Assembly: GCF_014750685.1 (NCBI RefSeq)
Contig: NZ_JAAXGE010000005.1
Span: 372,001-436,000, forward strand
DNA from: Bacteroides sp. GM023
Lineage (GTDB): Bacteria; Bacteroidota; Bacteroidia; Bacteroidales; Bacteroidaceae
Reading direction: 5' to 3'
DNA: 64,000 nt
The position numbers were made by a program, and so were the translations under genes. Shown here piece after piece: positions 1 to 8,478 of the stretch (positions are counted from its first letter, which is position 1; every line of letters starts with the position of its first letter). The notes under the pieces were generated by a model. It worked only from the letters and a program-made list of their open reading frames with translations. It was not told the origin of the DNA and did not search any database.

Positions 1-510
1 GCGATGGGCGAAGTAGGGCAGCGTTTTCAGGATGGAAAGGCTTTTGTTCCTCAGCTACTAATGGCAGGACGTGCCATGAAGGGAGCTTTGGAACTGTTGA
101 AACCTTTGTTGGCTGGCAGCGCTTCAACCACAATCGGCAAAATAGTGATTGGTACGGTGAAGGGGGATTTACATGATATCGGTAAGAATCTTGTGGCTTC
201 CATGCTGGAAGGTTGTGGATTTGAAGTAATCAATATCGGTATTGACGTGACTTGTGACAAGTTTGTGGAAGCTGTGAAAGAAAACCATGCTGATATTTTG
301 TGCATGAGTGCTTTGCTGACTACTACCATGACTTATATGAAAGATGTCATTCAGGCATTGGAAGAGGCCGGAATTCGTGAGCAAGTAAAAGTAATGATTG
401 GCGGGGCACCCGTAAGTCAGGGATTTGCTGATGAAATAGGGGCGGACGGATATAGCGACAATGCTAATACAGCCGTAGCAGTTGCCAAGGAACTGATAGG
501 AAAAAAATAG
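1..510 (+). CDS. Corrinoid (B12-binding) methyl-carrier protein, 5' end cut by window
   Basis: The reading frame is open to base 1, so the ATG at 4 need not be the true start. The 168 visible residues carry the cobalamin-binding signature GDLHDIGKN (lower-ligand His about residue 57 from the ATG), followed by a Rossmann-like B12 domain with the conserved MSALLTTTM and GGAPVSQ segments. The remaining N-terminal part is the end of the helical cap domain. Family members are about 210-220 aa, so roughly 40-50 residues lie outside the window. Such proteins shuttle a methyl group between a substrate:corrinoid methyltransferase and a second methyltransferase. The UroD-type methyltransferase and MetH-type reactivation protein 3.5 kb downstream fit as partners. 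The substrate methyltransferase is probably upstream, out of view. The family is clear; the substrate is unknown. Confidence 0.9.
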   Translation, partial: AMGEVGQRFQDGKAFVPQLLMAGRAMKGALELLKPLLAGSASTTIGKIVIGTVKGDLHDIGKNLVASMLEGCGFEVINIGIDVTCDKFVEAVKENHADILCMSALLTTTMTYMKDVIQALEEAGIREQVKVMIGGAPVSQGFADEIGADGYSDNANTAVAVAKELIGKK

Positions 511-518
511 AATGAAAA

Positions 519-593
519 GGCACGGATTCACGGATGAACACGGCTCTTAATTGCCTAGTCTCTTAAAACCGTGAAATCCGTGTAATCCGCGCC
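519..593. repeat. Imperfect 25-bp inverted repeat, REP-like or terminator hairpin
   Basis: Arms 519-543 and 569-593 are near-complementary and built from the motif CACGGATT/CCGTG, with a loop of about 25 nt. It lies between the corrinoid gene and the symporter gene. No clear U-tract follows, so it may be a dispersed hairpin element rather than a classic terminator. Confidence 0.5.
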
Positions 594-642
594 TAAAAGA
601 AAATTAGATTTAAACTTACATTACTTATTTAATACTTGAATT

Positions 643-2214
643 ATGCACGTGAAATTCTTAGAGACATTAGACTGGAGTATCCTAATAGCTTATTTCCTGA
701 TTTTGATTGCCATCGGTATATGGGCAAGTTCTAAACGAAAAAAAGGGAGTAGCCTTTTCCTTGCGGAAAATTCATTGAGATGGTATCATATCGGATTCTC
801 CATGTGGGGGACAAATGTAGGACCTTCTATGTTGATAGCATCCGCAAGTGCCGGATTTACTACCGGTATTGTTTCGGGAAATTATGCTTGGTATGCGTTT
901 GTCTTCATTTGTATGCTTGCCTTTGTTTTTGCTCCCCGATATTTGGGTAGCCGTGTGACGACATTGCCCGAGTTTATGGGGAAACGTTTCGGGCAGTCTA
1001 CCCGTAATATCCTTGCTTGGTACACGATAGTCACGATTCTGATATCGTGGTTGGCATTGACATTGTTTGCCGGTGGAGTCCTGATTCGTCAGGTATTCGA
1101 CATTCCTATGTGGCAGTCGGCATTGCTGTTACTTATTATCTCTGCTTTCTTTACGATGCTTGGCGGACTGAAAGCGGTAGCCTATACGAATGTGTACCAA
1201 ATGATATTATTGATTGTAGTGTCGGCAACATTGGCTATTATGGGAATCTATAAAGTGGGCGGTATAGGAGCATTGGTGGATGCCGTTCCGACAGACTACT
1301 GGAATCTTTTCCGTCCGAATGATGACCCGGCTTTCCCTTGGTTGCCGATTATCTTAGGTTATCCAGTGATGGGAGTTTGGTTTTGGTGTACAGACCAGTC
1401 AATGGTACAACCTGTCCTGGCTGCCAAAAACCTGAAAGAAGGGCAGATAGGAACGAATTTTACCGGATGGCTCAAAATATTAGATGTGCCCCTTTACATT
1501 CTTCCTGGTATTATCTGTCTCGCTTTATTTCCACAACTAGAGAATCCGGACGAAGCCTATATGACGATGGTCACTCATCTATTCCCTGTGGGAATGGTCG
1601 GTTTGGTATTGGCGGTATTGACTGCGGCATTAGTCAGCACTGTCGGTTCTGCTCTGAATGCATTAAGTACAGTATTCACTATGGATATTTATGCGAAGAA
1701 AATCAGACCGCAGGCCAAACAGAAAGAGATTATTAGAGTAGGACAGGTTGTTACGGTAGTGGGCGCATTGGCATCCGTGATAATAACAATGGCTATTGAT
1801 AGCATCAAAGGATTGAACCTATTCAATGTTTTTCAATCCGTCTTAGGATTTATAGCTCCACCAATGGCGGCAGTGTTCCTTTTCGGGGTATTTTGGAAGC
1901 GCACTACTACTTTGGCTGCCAATATGGCTCTGACGTTGGGAACTGTTTTCAGCATCGGAGTAGGAATCTTGTATTTATGGGTATTTCCGGCGGAAGAGTA
2001 TACAGCATGGCCGCATTTTATGTTGTTGTCTTTCTATCTGTTTGTTATCATCGGTATTGTAATGATAGTGGTCAGCCTATTGGATAAGTCTCCGCAACTG
2101 GGAATATTAAATATAGAAAAGATAGAAGACAAGCCTGCACGGATAGTCCTTGTGATGTGGGGATTACTAATTGTGACCATGATTGGACTTTATATCTTCT
2201 TCAATGGGCACTAA
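643..2214 (+). CDS. Sodium:solute symporter (SSS family)
   Basis: A 523-residue integral membrane protein with about 13 predicted membrane segments and the SSS-family pattern: an N-terminal LIAYFLILIAIGIWAS helix, the FAPRYLGSRVTTLPEFMGKR loop and the conserved FWCTDQSMVQPVLAAKN region. It should import a small organic solute with Na+ across the inner membrane. It lies 132 nt after the corrinoid gene on the same strand and ends 20 nt from a convergent AraC-type gene. By context it may import the methylated substrate of the corrinoid module or a sugar. The sequence does not decide between them. Confidence 0.88.
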   Translation: MHVKFLETLDWSILIAYFLILIAIGIWASSKRKKGSSLFLAENSLRWYHIGFSMWGTNVGPSMLIASASAGFTTGIVSGNYAWYAFVFICMLAFVFAPRYLGSRVTTLPEFMGKRFGQSTRNILAWYTIVTILISWLALTLFAGGVLIRQVFDIPMWQSALLLLIISAFFTMLGGLKAVAYTNVYQMILLIVVSATLAIMGIYKVGGIGALVDAVPTDYWNLFRPNDDPAFPWLPIILGYPVMGVWFWCTDQSMVQPVLAAKNLKEGQIGTNFTGWLKILDVPLYILPGIICLALFPQLENPDEAYMTMVTHLFPVGMVGLVLAVLTAALVSTVGSALNALSTVFTMDIYAKKIRPQAKQKEIIRVGQVVTVVGALASVIITMAIDSIKGLNLFNVFQSVLGFIAPPMAAVFLFGVFWKRTTTLAANMALTLGTVFSIGVGILYLWVFPAEEYTAWPHFMLLSFYLFVIIGIVMIVVSLLDKSPQLGILNIEKIEDKPARIVLVMWGLLIVTMIGLYIFFNGH

Positions 2215-2234
2215 TCCGTCTTTTTTAGATATAA

Positions 2235-3092
2235 CTATTGGAATTGTTTTCTGTATTTGGATGGAGATACTCCTATGGTATTTGTGAAAACCCTAATAAA
2301 ATGAGGTAAATCATTGAATCCTACCATAAAACAGATTTCAGAAACTTGTTTCTGTGAATGTTTCAGGAGTTCACAGGCTGTATTTAAGCGATATTGGGTT
2401 ACGAACTGCGAAAAAGTGAAACCTTTACAGCGTTTAAAGTAAATACAAAAAGCAGAACGATTCATGCCCACTTCGGCAGCAATGTCATCCAAAGAGATAG
2501 GATGGACATAGTGAGCCATTACATAGGTACAGATTTGCTGCATACGCCTTACATCACGTTCGATGCTCATAGGTTTTCCTGCAAGAACATGGCCGGAAGA
2601 TGTGAAAATGACAGGTAACAGTCGAAACATCTCGCACAAGCGGCCAAGTTCATCCATGTCGTTCATTCGCAATAATATTTTGCGAATGACTCGACTACTT
2701 TCTTGTCCGTACTTTAACGCATTGACAGGAAATGTAAGGCTTGCCAACCTATTTCGCAATTCGGGAAATACTTTCATGCACTGTGTCACAAAAGAATGAC
2801 TGAAAGCGACCATCAGGTAACGAATACATCCGTCACTGTCTGCTGACGAGTGTTCATATTCCCAGCGGTGAATCATAGATGGGGGCATTAATACCACATC
2901 CCCTGCTGAGAAAGGCTGTAACGTATCTCCTGCCATTCGATTTCCATATCCATGAATTACATAATATAACTCCCATGCATCATGCTGATGCAATTTGGCT
3001 TCTACGTGGGAATCTATCCGTTGGTCTATAAAAAAGAATGAGTGATTCTCTGTTTCTGGTAATTCGTAAGGGACGATTGTTTCTTCCGTCAT
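2235..3092 (-). CDS. AraC-family transcriptional regulator with cupin sensor domain
   Basis: 285 aa. The N-terminal half (about 15-110) is a cupin-like ligand pocket (HQHDAWELYYVIHG, then SAGDVVLMPPSMIHRW). The C-terminal half (about 185-285) has two helix-turn-helix motifs, including SLDDIAAEVGMNRSAFCIYFKR and the family signature around SEICFMVGFNDLPHFIRVF. It probably activates a nearby gene in response to a small ligand. It is divergent from the nitroreductase, with 127 nt between that gene's chosen start and its own, and convergent with the symporter. A TACATTTG -7 element (3116-3123, minus strand) lies just upstream. Target and ligand are unknown. Confidence 0.88.
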   Translation of the reverse strand: MTEETIVPYELPETENHSFFFIDQRIDSHVEAKLHQHDAWELYYVIHGYGNRMAGDTLQPFSAGDVVLMPPSMIHRWEYEHSSADSDGCIRYLMVAFSHSFVTQCMKVFPELRNRLASLTFPVNALKYGQESSRVIRKILLRMNDMDELGRLCEMFRLLPVIFTSSGHVLAGKPMSIERDVRRMQQICTYVMAHYVHPISLDDIAAEVGMNRSAFCIYFKRCKGFTFSQFVTQYRLNTACELLKHSQKQVSEICFMVGFNDLPHFIRVFTNTIGVSPSKYRKQFQ

Positions 3093-3115
3093 AGCGTCTT
3101 AAAATCTTGTCTATG

Positions 3116-3123
3116 CAAATGTA
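3116..3123 (-). promoter_or_regulatory. Predicted -7 element for the AraC-type regulator gene
   Basis: Read on the minus strand this is TACATTTG, matching the Bacteroides TAnnTTTG -7 consensus, 24 nt from the start codon. A TTTG that could serve as the -33 element lies at 3148-3151, a slightly long spacing of 24 nt. Confidence 0.45.
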
Positions 3124-3171
3124 CGACAAATGTTTAATATAAAAACACAAATATTCGACAAGGTAGCGGTG

Positions 3172-3179
3172 TATCTTTG
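3172..3179 (+). promoter_or_regulatory. Predicted -7 element for the nitroreductase gene
   Basis: TATCTTTG is a perfect match to TAnnTTTG. Transcription would start near 3186, after the upstream ATG at 3130 and before the ATG at 3220. This supports the later start codon for the nitroreductase. No strong -33 element was seen. Confidence 0.55.
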
Positions 3180-3219
3180 CAAAAGATTTATTCAACTAAA
3201 AATAGAAAGGTTTTTTATT

Positions 3220-3852
3220 ATGATGGATTTTTATCAGGTTTTAGAGAAAAGAAGAACCATCCGTGACTTTTCCGATAGGGAAGTTACGGATGAGGTATTG
3301 GAAAAGGTATTGGGTGCGGCTTTTAAGGCACCGACCAACGATCATTTGCGCCAATTTGAACTTGTAGTCGTAAGGGGGCAAGAGAACATTGCCCGACTTA
3401 TTTCTCCTGTTTTAAAGAATACTAAGGAGATTCAGGAAACCGGGCTTAATGCTGGTGCAAGCACCATGGATAAGGACGAATATGCTATGTTTTCCGATGC
3501 TCTTCCTAAGCAGCAGCGTATGCTCATACAGAGTAATTGCCTTGTTTTGCCATTCTTTCGGCAAAAAGGCTATCCATTGTGTAAGCCAGCTGACCAAAGC
3601 TCTCTCAACTATTTCGCGTCCGCATGGGCAGCCGTTGAGAATATTCTATTGGCTGCAACAGCAGAAGGATGTGCTTGTGCATTCCGTATTCCCATAGGTA
3701 ATGAATCAGAATATGTAAAGCAGGCAGTAGGTGCTCCCGACGAGTATGAATTTACTTGTTTTCTTGCTATTGGTTATGCCGCAGAGAATGCCCATATCTG
3801 TAAACAGAAGGATATTCAGGTAAAAGACCGGATTCATAAAAACAACTGGTAA
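3220..3852 (+). CDS. Nitroreductase-family FMN oxidoreductase
   Basis: The start at 3220 gives 210 aa (MMDFYQVLEKRRTIRDF). The longer frame from 3130 adds 30 residues unlike the family and begins upstream of the predicted transcription start. The RRTIRDFSDREV segment is the usual FMN-phosphate binding start, and the later AWAAVENILLAATAEGCACAF segment is the family's central helix. Such enzymes reduce nitro groups, quinones or flavins with NAD(P)H in the cytoplasm. It lies between the regulator and the corrinoid-linked genes; a role in supplying low-potential electrons to reactivate Co(II) corrinoid is speculative. Confidence 0.85.
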   Translation: MMDFYQVLEKRRTIRDFSDREVTDEVLEKVLGAAFKAPTNDHLRQFELVVVRGQENIARLISPVLKNTKEIQETGLNAGASTMDKDEYAMFSDALPKQQRMLIQSNCLVLPFFRQKGYPLCKPADQSSLNYFASAWAAVENILLAATAEGCACAFRIPIGNESEYVKQAVGAPDEYEFTCFLAIGYAAENAHICKQKDIQVKDRIHKNNW

Positions 3853-3962
3853 AAAGAATTAAAGGCAGAACGGAAGGAGAACAACGGAGGGATATCTTTG
3901 ATAACAATCATGAAATGGATGTTCTTACTTTCATTACAGTGAGTAGCTAATGAGGTATTCTG

Positions 3963-4001
3963 GAGAGGGGATATACGTGTTTATGTAATCCTCTCTTTTT
4001 T
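3963..4001 (+). terminator. Rho-independent terminator after the nitroreductase
   Basis: Stem GAGAGG (3963-3968) pairs with CCTCTC (3990-3995) and is followed by six T. It lies between the nitroreductase and the convergent reactivation gene, so it separates two opposing transcription units. Confidence 0.65.
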
Positions 4002-4025
4002 AATCACACAACAAGCTTTGAAGAA

Positions 4026-4703
4026 CTATTTTCTGCGAAAGCAATTTTCATAGGTACACAGTCCGCAAGTATATTCCAGTTTGCGGACACTGGAACCTAC
4101 TCCGATAACACCGCTAACCGACTTGATAGGAATCATCAGACTGGAATCAGTCAACTGAATGCCACAGGGAGAAGCAACTGGAAATAAAGAGAAGAGTTTC
4201 TGCTGTTCCGACACGTGCCATCCGCAATAGCCGGGACTGTATCGATTGGTATGTTTCCAACCTTTCTCTTTAATAAATGTAGACAATTCCTTTTCCATAT
4301 AATCTGCTGCTTTCTCCGCAATAATGCTTCCCAATGAGTCCGCTATATATACTTTAACCATATCGTTTTCCTGCTGAAGGAGGTGTTGAAACTCTTCAAA
4401 TTCTACTCCGGCAGTTGCAGTAAAAAAGGCAAAGGCTTCCGAACCACGTAATTGACGGGCGATGGTTTTACCGATTGAGAGAACTGTGTCTTTTACGGTC
4501 AGTGTCGCCTTTTCTGTGTCAAGTAGCCCATCGGTGATGAAAAAGAAAATACGGGGACGAAGAAGGGGAGTGATACGGTCTAGTAGTGTATTTACTTCTT
4601 CTATAACCATTTCGTCAGGCATAGAATCTTTATATCCCATCGCCTCGTAGATTTCGGACGATGGGATTACTAAGTTCTGATAAATGATTTCTTGTTCAAA
4701 CAT
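4026..4703 (-). CDS. MetH activation-domain-like corrinoid reactivation protein
   Basis: 225 aa. The segment RYSPGYCGW (about 154-162) with following Gln residues matches the AdoMet-binding motif of the methionine synthase activation domain, which reductively methylates inactive Co(II)-cobalamin. Here the domain stands alone, without the other MetH domains. The C-terminus has Cys at about 213, 216 and 221 in a CxxC-x4-C arrangement, possibly a metal or Fe-S site. It follows the UroD-family methyltransferase on the same strand by 39 nt, so the two are probably co-transcribed. It likely reactivates the corrinoid protein at the left edge of the window. The family assignment is good; the biochemical role is inferred. 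Confidence 0.75.
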   Translation of the reverse strand: MFEQEIIYQNLVIPSSEIYEAMGYKDSMPDEMVIEEVNTLLDRITPLLRPRIFFFITDGLLDTEKATLTVKDTVLSIGKTIARQLRGSEAFAFFTATAGVEFEEFQHLLQQENDMVKVYIADSLGSIIAEKAADYMEKELSTFIKEKGWKHTNRYSPGYCGWHVSEQQKLFSLFPVASPCGIQLTDSSLMIPIKSVSGVIGVGSSVRKLEYTCGLCTYENCFRRK

Positions 4704-4742
4704 AATGAAGTGGCACTGACCATTGCCATACAGATAGATTTG

Positions 4743-5759
4743 TTAAACTTGCGCTTTATTGAATTCCTCCAATGCGGTATAAAAAGCCTCTATATTAGCT
4801 AAAGGTGTGTATGGTGGTATATCGCAACCACTCGATAATACGAAATTCGGATATGCACGGGTAGCTTCCAATAATTGCAGTGTCGCTTCTTTCATTGTTC
4901 CCGGACCGGCCATCTTGAAAAGACTTACCGGGTCCAGGTTTCCCATAGCAAGCGCATCGGAAGGAACTTCTTTCAAGGCTTCTTCCATATTTATTTTATT
5001 TCCGAAGTGATAAGCGGCAGCACCGGTATATATCATTGCCTGCGTACAATTACCTGTGTTTCCGCAATTATGAAGTACCACGGTGAAGTTGTCATCTTGT
5101 ACTTTATCTATTATTTCCTTAACGAATAGGGAAGAGTATTGCAGGCAATCTTCGTTGGATAACAATCCGGCAGCAGGTTCTGCCATCACTACTCCGTTTA
5201 CACCGGTTGCTTTTAGAGCCATGCAGTAACGGGTAATGAAGTCGCTGCATTTTCTCAATAATGTATTGGCAGCTTCGGGATTGATATAAATCAGCATCAT
5301 GATTTCAGACATATCATATAAGCGTCCTGCCAACGAATAAGGACCGATGCAGCCTGCAAATACAGGACGGTCTGTTATGTTCTTGGCTGTCAGCATATTT
5401 GCTTTGAGATATTCCGGGATTCTTCCTTTGTTCAATGCCGGTATTTCTAATTTTCCGATAGCGTCTTCGTCTGCCAGCAAACGACCGGATACACTGGGTA
5501 CTTCATTTTCAGGAAAGATGATTTCCGCTCCGAAAGCTTCCGCTTCTACGGTCAAATCCATGATAACGGTTGCCGCTGCGGTAGGGTATTTATCACAAAG
5601 AGCTTTTATCGCTTCATAATGAACTTGTCCGTTCGTCACAGCGTCATGAACCGTTTTTTCGATAAGCTCGATGCCCGGATGCGTCATGATAGGAATCGCA
5701 ATCGTTTCCTTACTTTGAATGGTTTGGCTAATCCATTCTTTCATATTCAGTTTACCCAT
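4743..5759 (-). CDS. UroD-family corrinoid methyltransferase (MtaA/MtbA-like)
   Basis: 338 aa from the ATG at 5759; a longer frame reaches 5831 but would start inside a terminator hairpin, so the inner start is preferred. The fold is that of uroporphyrinogen decarboxylase relatives that move methyl groups from a corrinoid protein to a thiol or pterin. The likely Zn ligands are His and Cys of LHNCGNT (about 230 and 232) and Cys of SSGCDIPP (about 312), the H-x-C...C pattern of MtaA/MtbA/CmuA rather than of true UroD. It is upstream of the reactivation gene in one transcription unit. The methyl acceptor is unknown; tetrahydrofolate or homocysteine are possible. Confidence 0.8.
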   Translation of the reverse strand: MGKLNMKEWISQTIQSKETIAIPIMTHPGIELIEKTVHDAVTNGQVHYEAIKALCDKYPTAAATVIMDLTVEAEAFGAEIIFPENEVPSVSGRLLADEDAIGKLEIPALNKGRIPEYLKANMLTAKNITDRPVFAGCIGPYSLAGRLYDMSEIMMLIYINPEAANTLLRKCSDFITRYCMALKATGVNGVVMAEPAAGLLSNEDCLQYSSLFVKEIIDKVQDDNFTVVLHNCGNTGNCTQAMIYTGAAAYHFGNKINMEEALKEVPSDALAMGNLDPVSLFKMAGPGTMKEATLQLLEATRAYPNFVLSSGCDIPPYTPLANIEAFYTALEEFNKAQV

Positions 5760-5774
5760 AATTTCAGTTTTTAA

Positions 5775-5797
5775 TATCGTCCTATATAAAGACGATA
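5775..5797 (-). promoter_or_regulatory. Leader hairpin before the UroD-family methyltransferase
   Basis: A perfect 7-bp stem (TATCGTC / GACGATA) with a 9-nt loop lies 16-38 nt upstream of the start codon. It could lie in the 5' leader and affect translation, or be a second weak terminator for the upstream operon. Confidence 0.35.
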
Positions 5798-5828
5798 GAA
5801 CTGCTCTTTTGTAATCTTGAAATCGGCA

Positions 5829-5868
5829 CAAAAATAAAGCTGCCCTTCAAAAAGAAGAACAGCTTTAC
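5829..5868 (-). terminator. Rho-independent terminator of the transketolase-rpiB unit
   Basis: Read on the minus strand, a stem starting AAAGCTG (complement of 5860-5866) pairs with CAGCTTT (complement of 5836-5842), with further GAA/TTC pairing inside, and is followed by ATTTTT. It lies 27-64 nt after the rpiB stop codon. It separates the arabinose genes from the corrinoid genes. Confidence 0.7.
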
Positions 5869-5892
5869 GCTTATTTGATTTATCTTCAGGCT

Positions 5893-6327
5893 TTATTTTA
5901 CCGGAATCTTATCAATACGGTTCTGATGACGGCCACCGTCAAACTTTGTAGAGAAGAACTCTGTCAAAATCATGTCCGCTTCTTCAGTGCTGATAAAGCG
6001 TCCCGGCATAACCAGGATGTTGGCGTCATTGTGCTGACGGGCAAGATGTGCAATCTCTGCATTCCAGCAAAGAGCGGCACGAATACCCTGATGTTTGTTC
6101 AGCGTCATATTGATTCCGTTTCCGCTGCCGCAGATAGCGATACCGGGATAACATTCACCCGATTCCACTGCAAGGGCTAGCGGATGAGCATAGTCCGGAT
6201 AGTCTACGCTTGCGGTAGAGTTAGTTCCGAAATCTTTGTAAGCCCAGCCTTTTACTTCCAGCCAGCCACGAACATATTCTTTTAGTTCAAAGCCGGCATG
6301 GTCGCATGCTAATCCGATTGTTTTCAT
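5893..6327 (-). CDS. rpiB: Ribose-5-phosphate isomerase B
   Basis: 144 aa, the usual RpiB length. The start KTIGLACDHAGFELK carries the conserved Asp-His of the active site, and GIAICGSGNGINM holds the catalytic Cys (about residue 66) and the phosphate-binding glycines. It interconverts ribose 5-phosphate and ribulose 5-phosphate in the cytosol. Its start codon overlaps the transketolase stop by one base (TAATG), indicating translational coupling. In this operon it helps feed xylulose 5-phosphate from arabinose into the non-oxidative pentose phosphate pathway. Confidence 0.95.
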   Translation of the reverse strand: MKTIGLACDHAGFELKEYVRGWLEVKGWAYKDFGTNSTASVDYPDYAHPLALAVESGECYPGIAICGSGNGINMTLNKHQGIRAALCWNAEIAHLARQHNDANILVMPGRFISTEEADMILTEFFSTKFDGGRHQNRIDKIPVK

Positions 6328-8336
6328 TAGAGCATTGCTTTTACTTGGTTATATACGTTGTCGGCAGTAAATCCAAGTTTCTCATCCAATACAGTGTAAG
6401 GAGCAGAGAAACCGAAAGATTCCAGTCCCCAAACTTTACCGTGGCAACCTACCAAACCTTGCAAGGTAACAGGCAGACCGGCAGTCATACCGAAAATCTT
6501 GGCTTCTGAAGGAAGAATAGATTCCTGATATTCTTTGGACTGGCTGCGGAACAGACCTTCGGACGGAGCAGATACGATACGTACTTTTACACCGTCTTTA
6601 CGAAGCAATTCCGTGCCGGCTACCAAAGTAGCAACTTCAGAACCGGAAGCAACCAGGATTACATCCGGGTTTTCGTCAGAACCTGCTACGATATAAGCAC
6701 CTTTAGCTGCTTGTTCGTAATCTGTTCCTGAAGGCAAGCTAACGATATTCTGGCGGGAGAAAATCAAGCCTGTCGGAGTAGATGTATTTTCCATGGCAAG
6801 TTTCCATGCGATAGTTGTTTCTTCTGCGTCAGCCGGACGAAGTACCAACATAGAGTTGTGTCCCTTGTGGTTTTTCAGTTTTTCCATCAGGCGGATTTGT
6901 GCCTCCTGCTCTACCGGTTCGTGAGTAGGGCCATCTTCACCTACACGGAATGCATCGTGTGTCCAAATGAACTTCACGGGTTGTTCCATCAGGGCAGCCA
7001 TACGTACGGCAGGTTTCATATAGTCAGAGAATACAAAGAAAGTACCGCAAGCTGCGATTACACCACCGTGAAGTGACATACCGATGCAGATACAAGCCAT
7101 TGACAACTCAGATACGCCAGCCTGGAAGAATGCTCCGCTGAAATCACCTTTCTTGAAAGCGTGAGTTTTCTTCAGGAAACCGTCGGTCTTGTCAGAGTTG
7201 GAAAGGTCGGCAGAAGCTACAATCATGTTTTCTACTTGAGTAGCAAGTGCTCCCAATACAGTTGCAGATGCAGCACGAGTGGCACTACCAGCTTTCTGTT
7301 CAATAGCAGCCCAGTCTACTTTCGGAGCTTTGCCTGAGAAGAATACTTCCAGTTTAGCAGCCAATTCAGGGTTTGCTTTTGCCCATGCGGCTTTCACTGC
7401 ATATCTTTCGGCTACGATTTTCTTCAGTTCTTCTGCACGCTTAGCATACAGTTCGGCTACTTCCGGGAATATAACGAACGGGTTGGTAGAGTCACCACCC
7501 AGGTTCTTAATTGTATTTACATAAGCGTCGCCGCCAAGAGGAGCACCGTGTGTAGCGCAGTTTGCTTCATAGCTGCTGCCGTCTGCCTTGCGTGCACCTT
7601 TACCCATTACGGTTTTACCGATAATCAGTGTCGGGCGTTCTTTTTCTGCCTGTGCTTCCTTGATTGCTGCACGGATTTCGTCTGCGTCGTTACCATTGAT
7701 GGTAAGTACATTCCATCCCCATGCTTCATATTTCATGGCTGTGTCTTCAACGGTCACATCTTTCGTTTCTGTAGAAAGCTGGATGTCGTTGGAGTCATAG
7801 AACATAATCAGATTGTCCAGTCCCAGTGCGCCGGCAATACGTCCGGAACCTTGAGAGATTTCTTCCTGGATACCACCGTCCGAAATGTAAGCATAGATGG
7901 TTTGATTCATCACCTCATTGAAACGGGCTTTCAGAAATTTTGCGGCAATCGCAGCACCTACAGCGAAAGTATGTCCCTGTCCCAGCGGGCCGGAAGTATT
8001 TTCAATGCCACGCATGATGTCTACTTCAGGATGTCCCGGAGTAGGGCTTCCCCATTGACGGAATTCTTTCAATTCATCCAACGTGAATTTTCCTGTCAAT
8101 GCCAGTGTGGAATAAAGCATCGGAGACATATGACCCGGGTCGAGGAAGAAACGGTCGCGTCCTTCCCAACGTGGATTTTCAGGGTCGTATACTAGAAACT
8201 CGGAGAAGAGTACATTAACAAAATCAGCACCACCCATGGCACCACCCGGGTGACCGGAATTGGCTTTTTCAACCATTGAAGCAGCAAGAATACGGATGTT
8301 ATCCGCTGCACGATTCATAAGTTTGTTATCGTTCAT
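6327..8336 (-). CDS. tkt: Transketolase
   Basis: 669 aa, full length. The N-terminal ThDP-binding domain starts with AANSGHPGGAMGGADF-type sequence (KANSGHPGGAMGG about 24-36), followed by the GHGHxxPxlYs-like region (DPGHMSPMLYSTLAL). The pyrimidine-binding domain carries WTHDAFRVGEDGPTHEPVEQ, and a C-terminal transketolase domain follows. It moves two-carbon units between sugar phosphates. It lies at the distal end of the arabinose genes and also has its own predicted promoter (TATCTTTG at 8374-8381, minus strand), so it may be expressed without arabinose. It is coupled to rpiB. Confidence 0.97.
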   Translation of the reverse strand: MNDNKLMNRAADNIRILAASMVEKANSGHPGGAMGGADFVNVLFSEFLVYDPENPRWEGRDRFFLDPGHMSPMLYSTLALTGKFTLDELKEFRQWGSPTPGHPEVDIMRGIENTSGPLGQGHTFAVGAAIAAKFLKARFNEVMNQTIYAYISDGGIQEEISQGSGRIAGALGLDNLIMFYDSNDIQLSTETKDVTVEDTAMKYEAWGWNVLTINGNDADEIRAAIKEAQAEKERPTLIIGKTVMGKGARKADGSSYEANCATHGAPLGGDAYVNTIKNLGGDSTNPFVIFPEVAELYAKRAEELKKIVAERYAVKAAWAKANPELAAKLEVFFSGKAPKVDWAAIEQKAGSATRAASATVLGALATQVENMIVASADLSNSDKTDGFLKKTHAFKKGDFSGAFFQAGVSELSMACICIGMSLHGGVIAACGTFFVFSDYMKPAVRMAALMEQPVKFIWTHDAFRVGEDGPTHEPVEQEAQIRLMEKLKNHKGHNSMLVLRPADAEETTIAWKLAMENTSTPTGLIFSRQNIVSLPSGTDYEQAAKGAYIVAGSDENPDVILVASGSEVATLVAGTELLRKDGVKVRIVSAPSEGLFRSQSKEYQESILPSEAKIFGMTAGLPVTLQGLVGCHGKVWGLESFGFSAPYTVLDEKLGFTADNVYNQVKAML

Positions 8337-8373
8337 ATCTTTAAAATTTAATTGATTTCTGTCAGATTGTTGG

Positions 8374-8381
8374 CAAAGATA
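8374..8381 (-). promoter_or_regulatory. Predicted -7 element for tkt-rpiB
   Basis: The minus strand reads TATCTTTG, an exact TAnnTTTG match, 38 nt upstream of the transketolase start codon and inside the 142-nt gap after the GH51 gene. The -33 region holds only a partial match (ATTG near 8401). This suggests tkt-rpiB can be transcribed separately from the upstream ara genes. Confidence 0.55.
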
Positions 8382-8478
8382 ACTCTTTATGTGGATTTAA
8401 CAATCCAAAAGTACTATCTTTTTTATTACCATTTTAACAGTGTTCTTGTTTGTGGTACAATAAGTAACAGCCCTTAAA

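Noticed and set aside
3130..3219. N-terminal extension of the nitroreductase from an ATG at 3130
   Set aside because: The added residues do not look like the family, and a perfect TATCTTTG promoter element at 3172-3179 puts the transcript start after this ATG.
5760..5831. Extension of the UroD-family gene to an ATG at 5831
   Set aside because: It would start within a rho-independent terminator of the rpiB operon, and the added residues have no family likeness.
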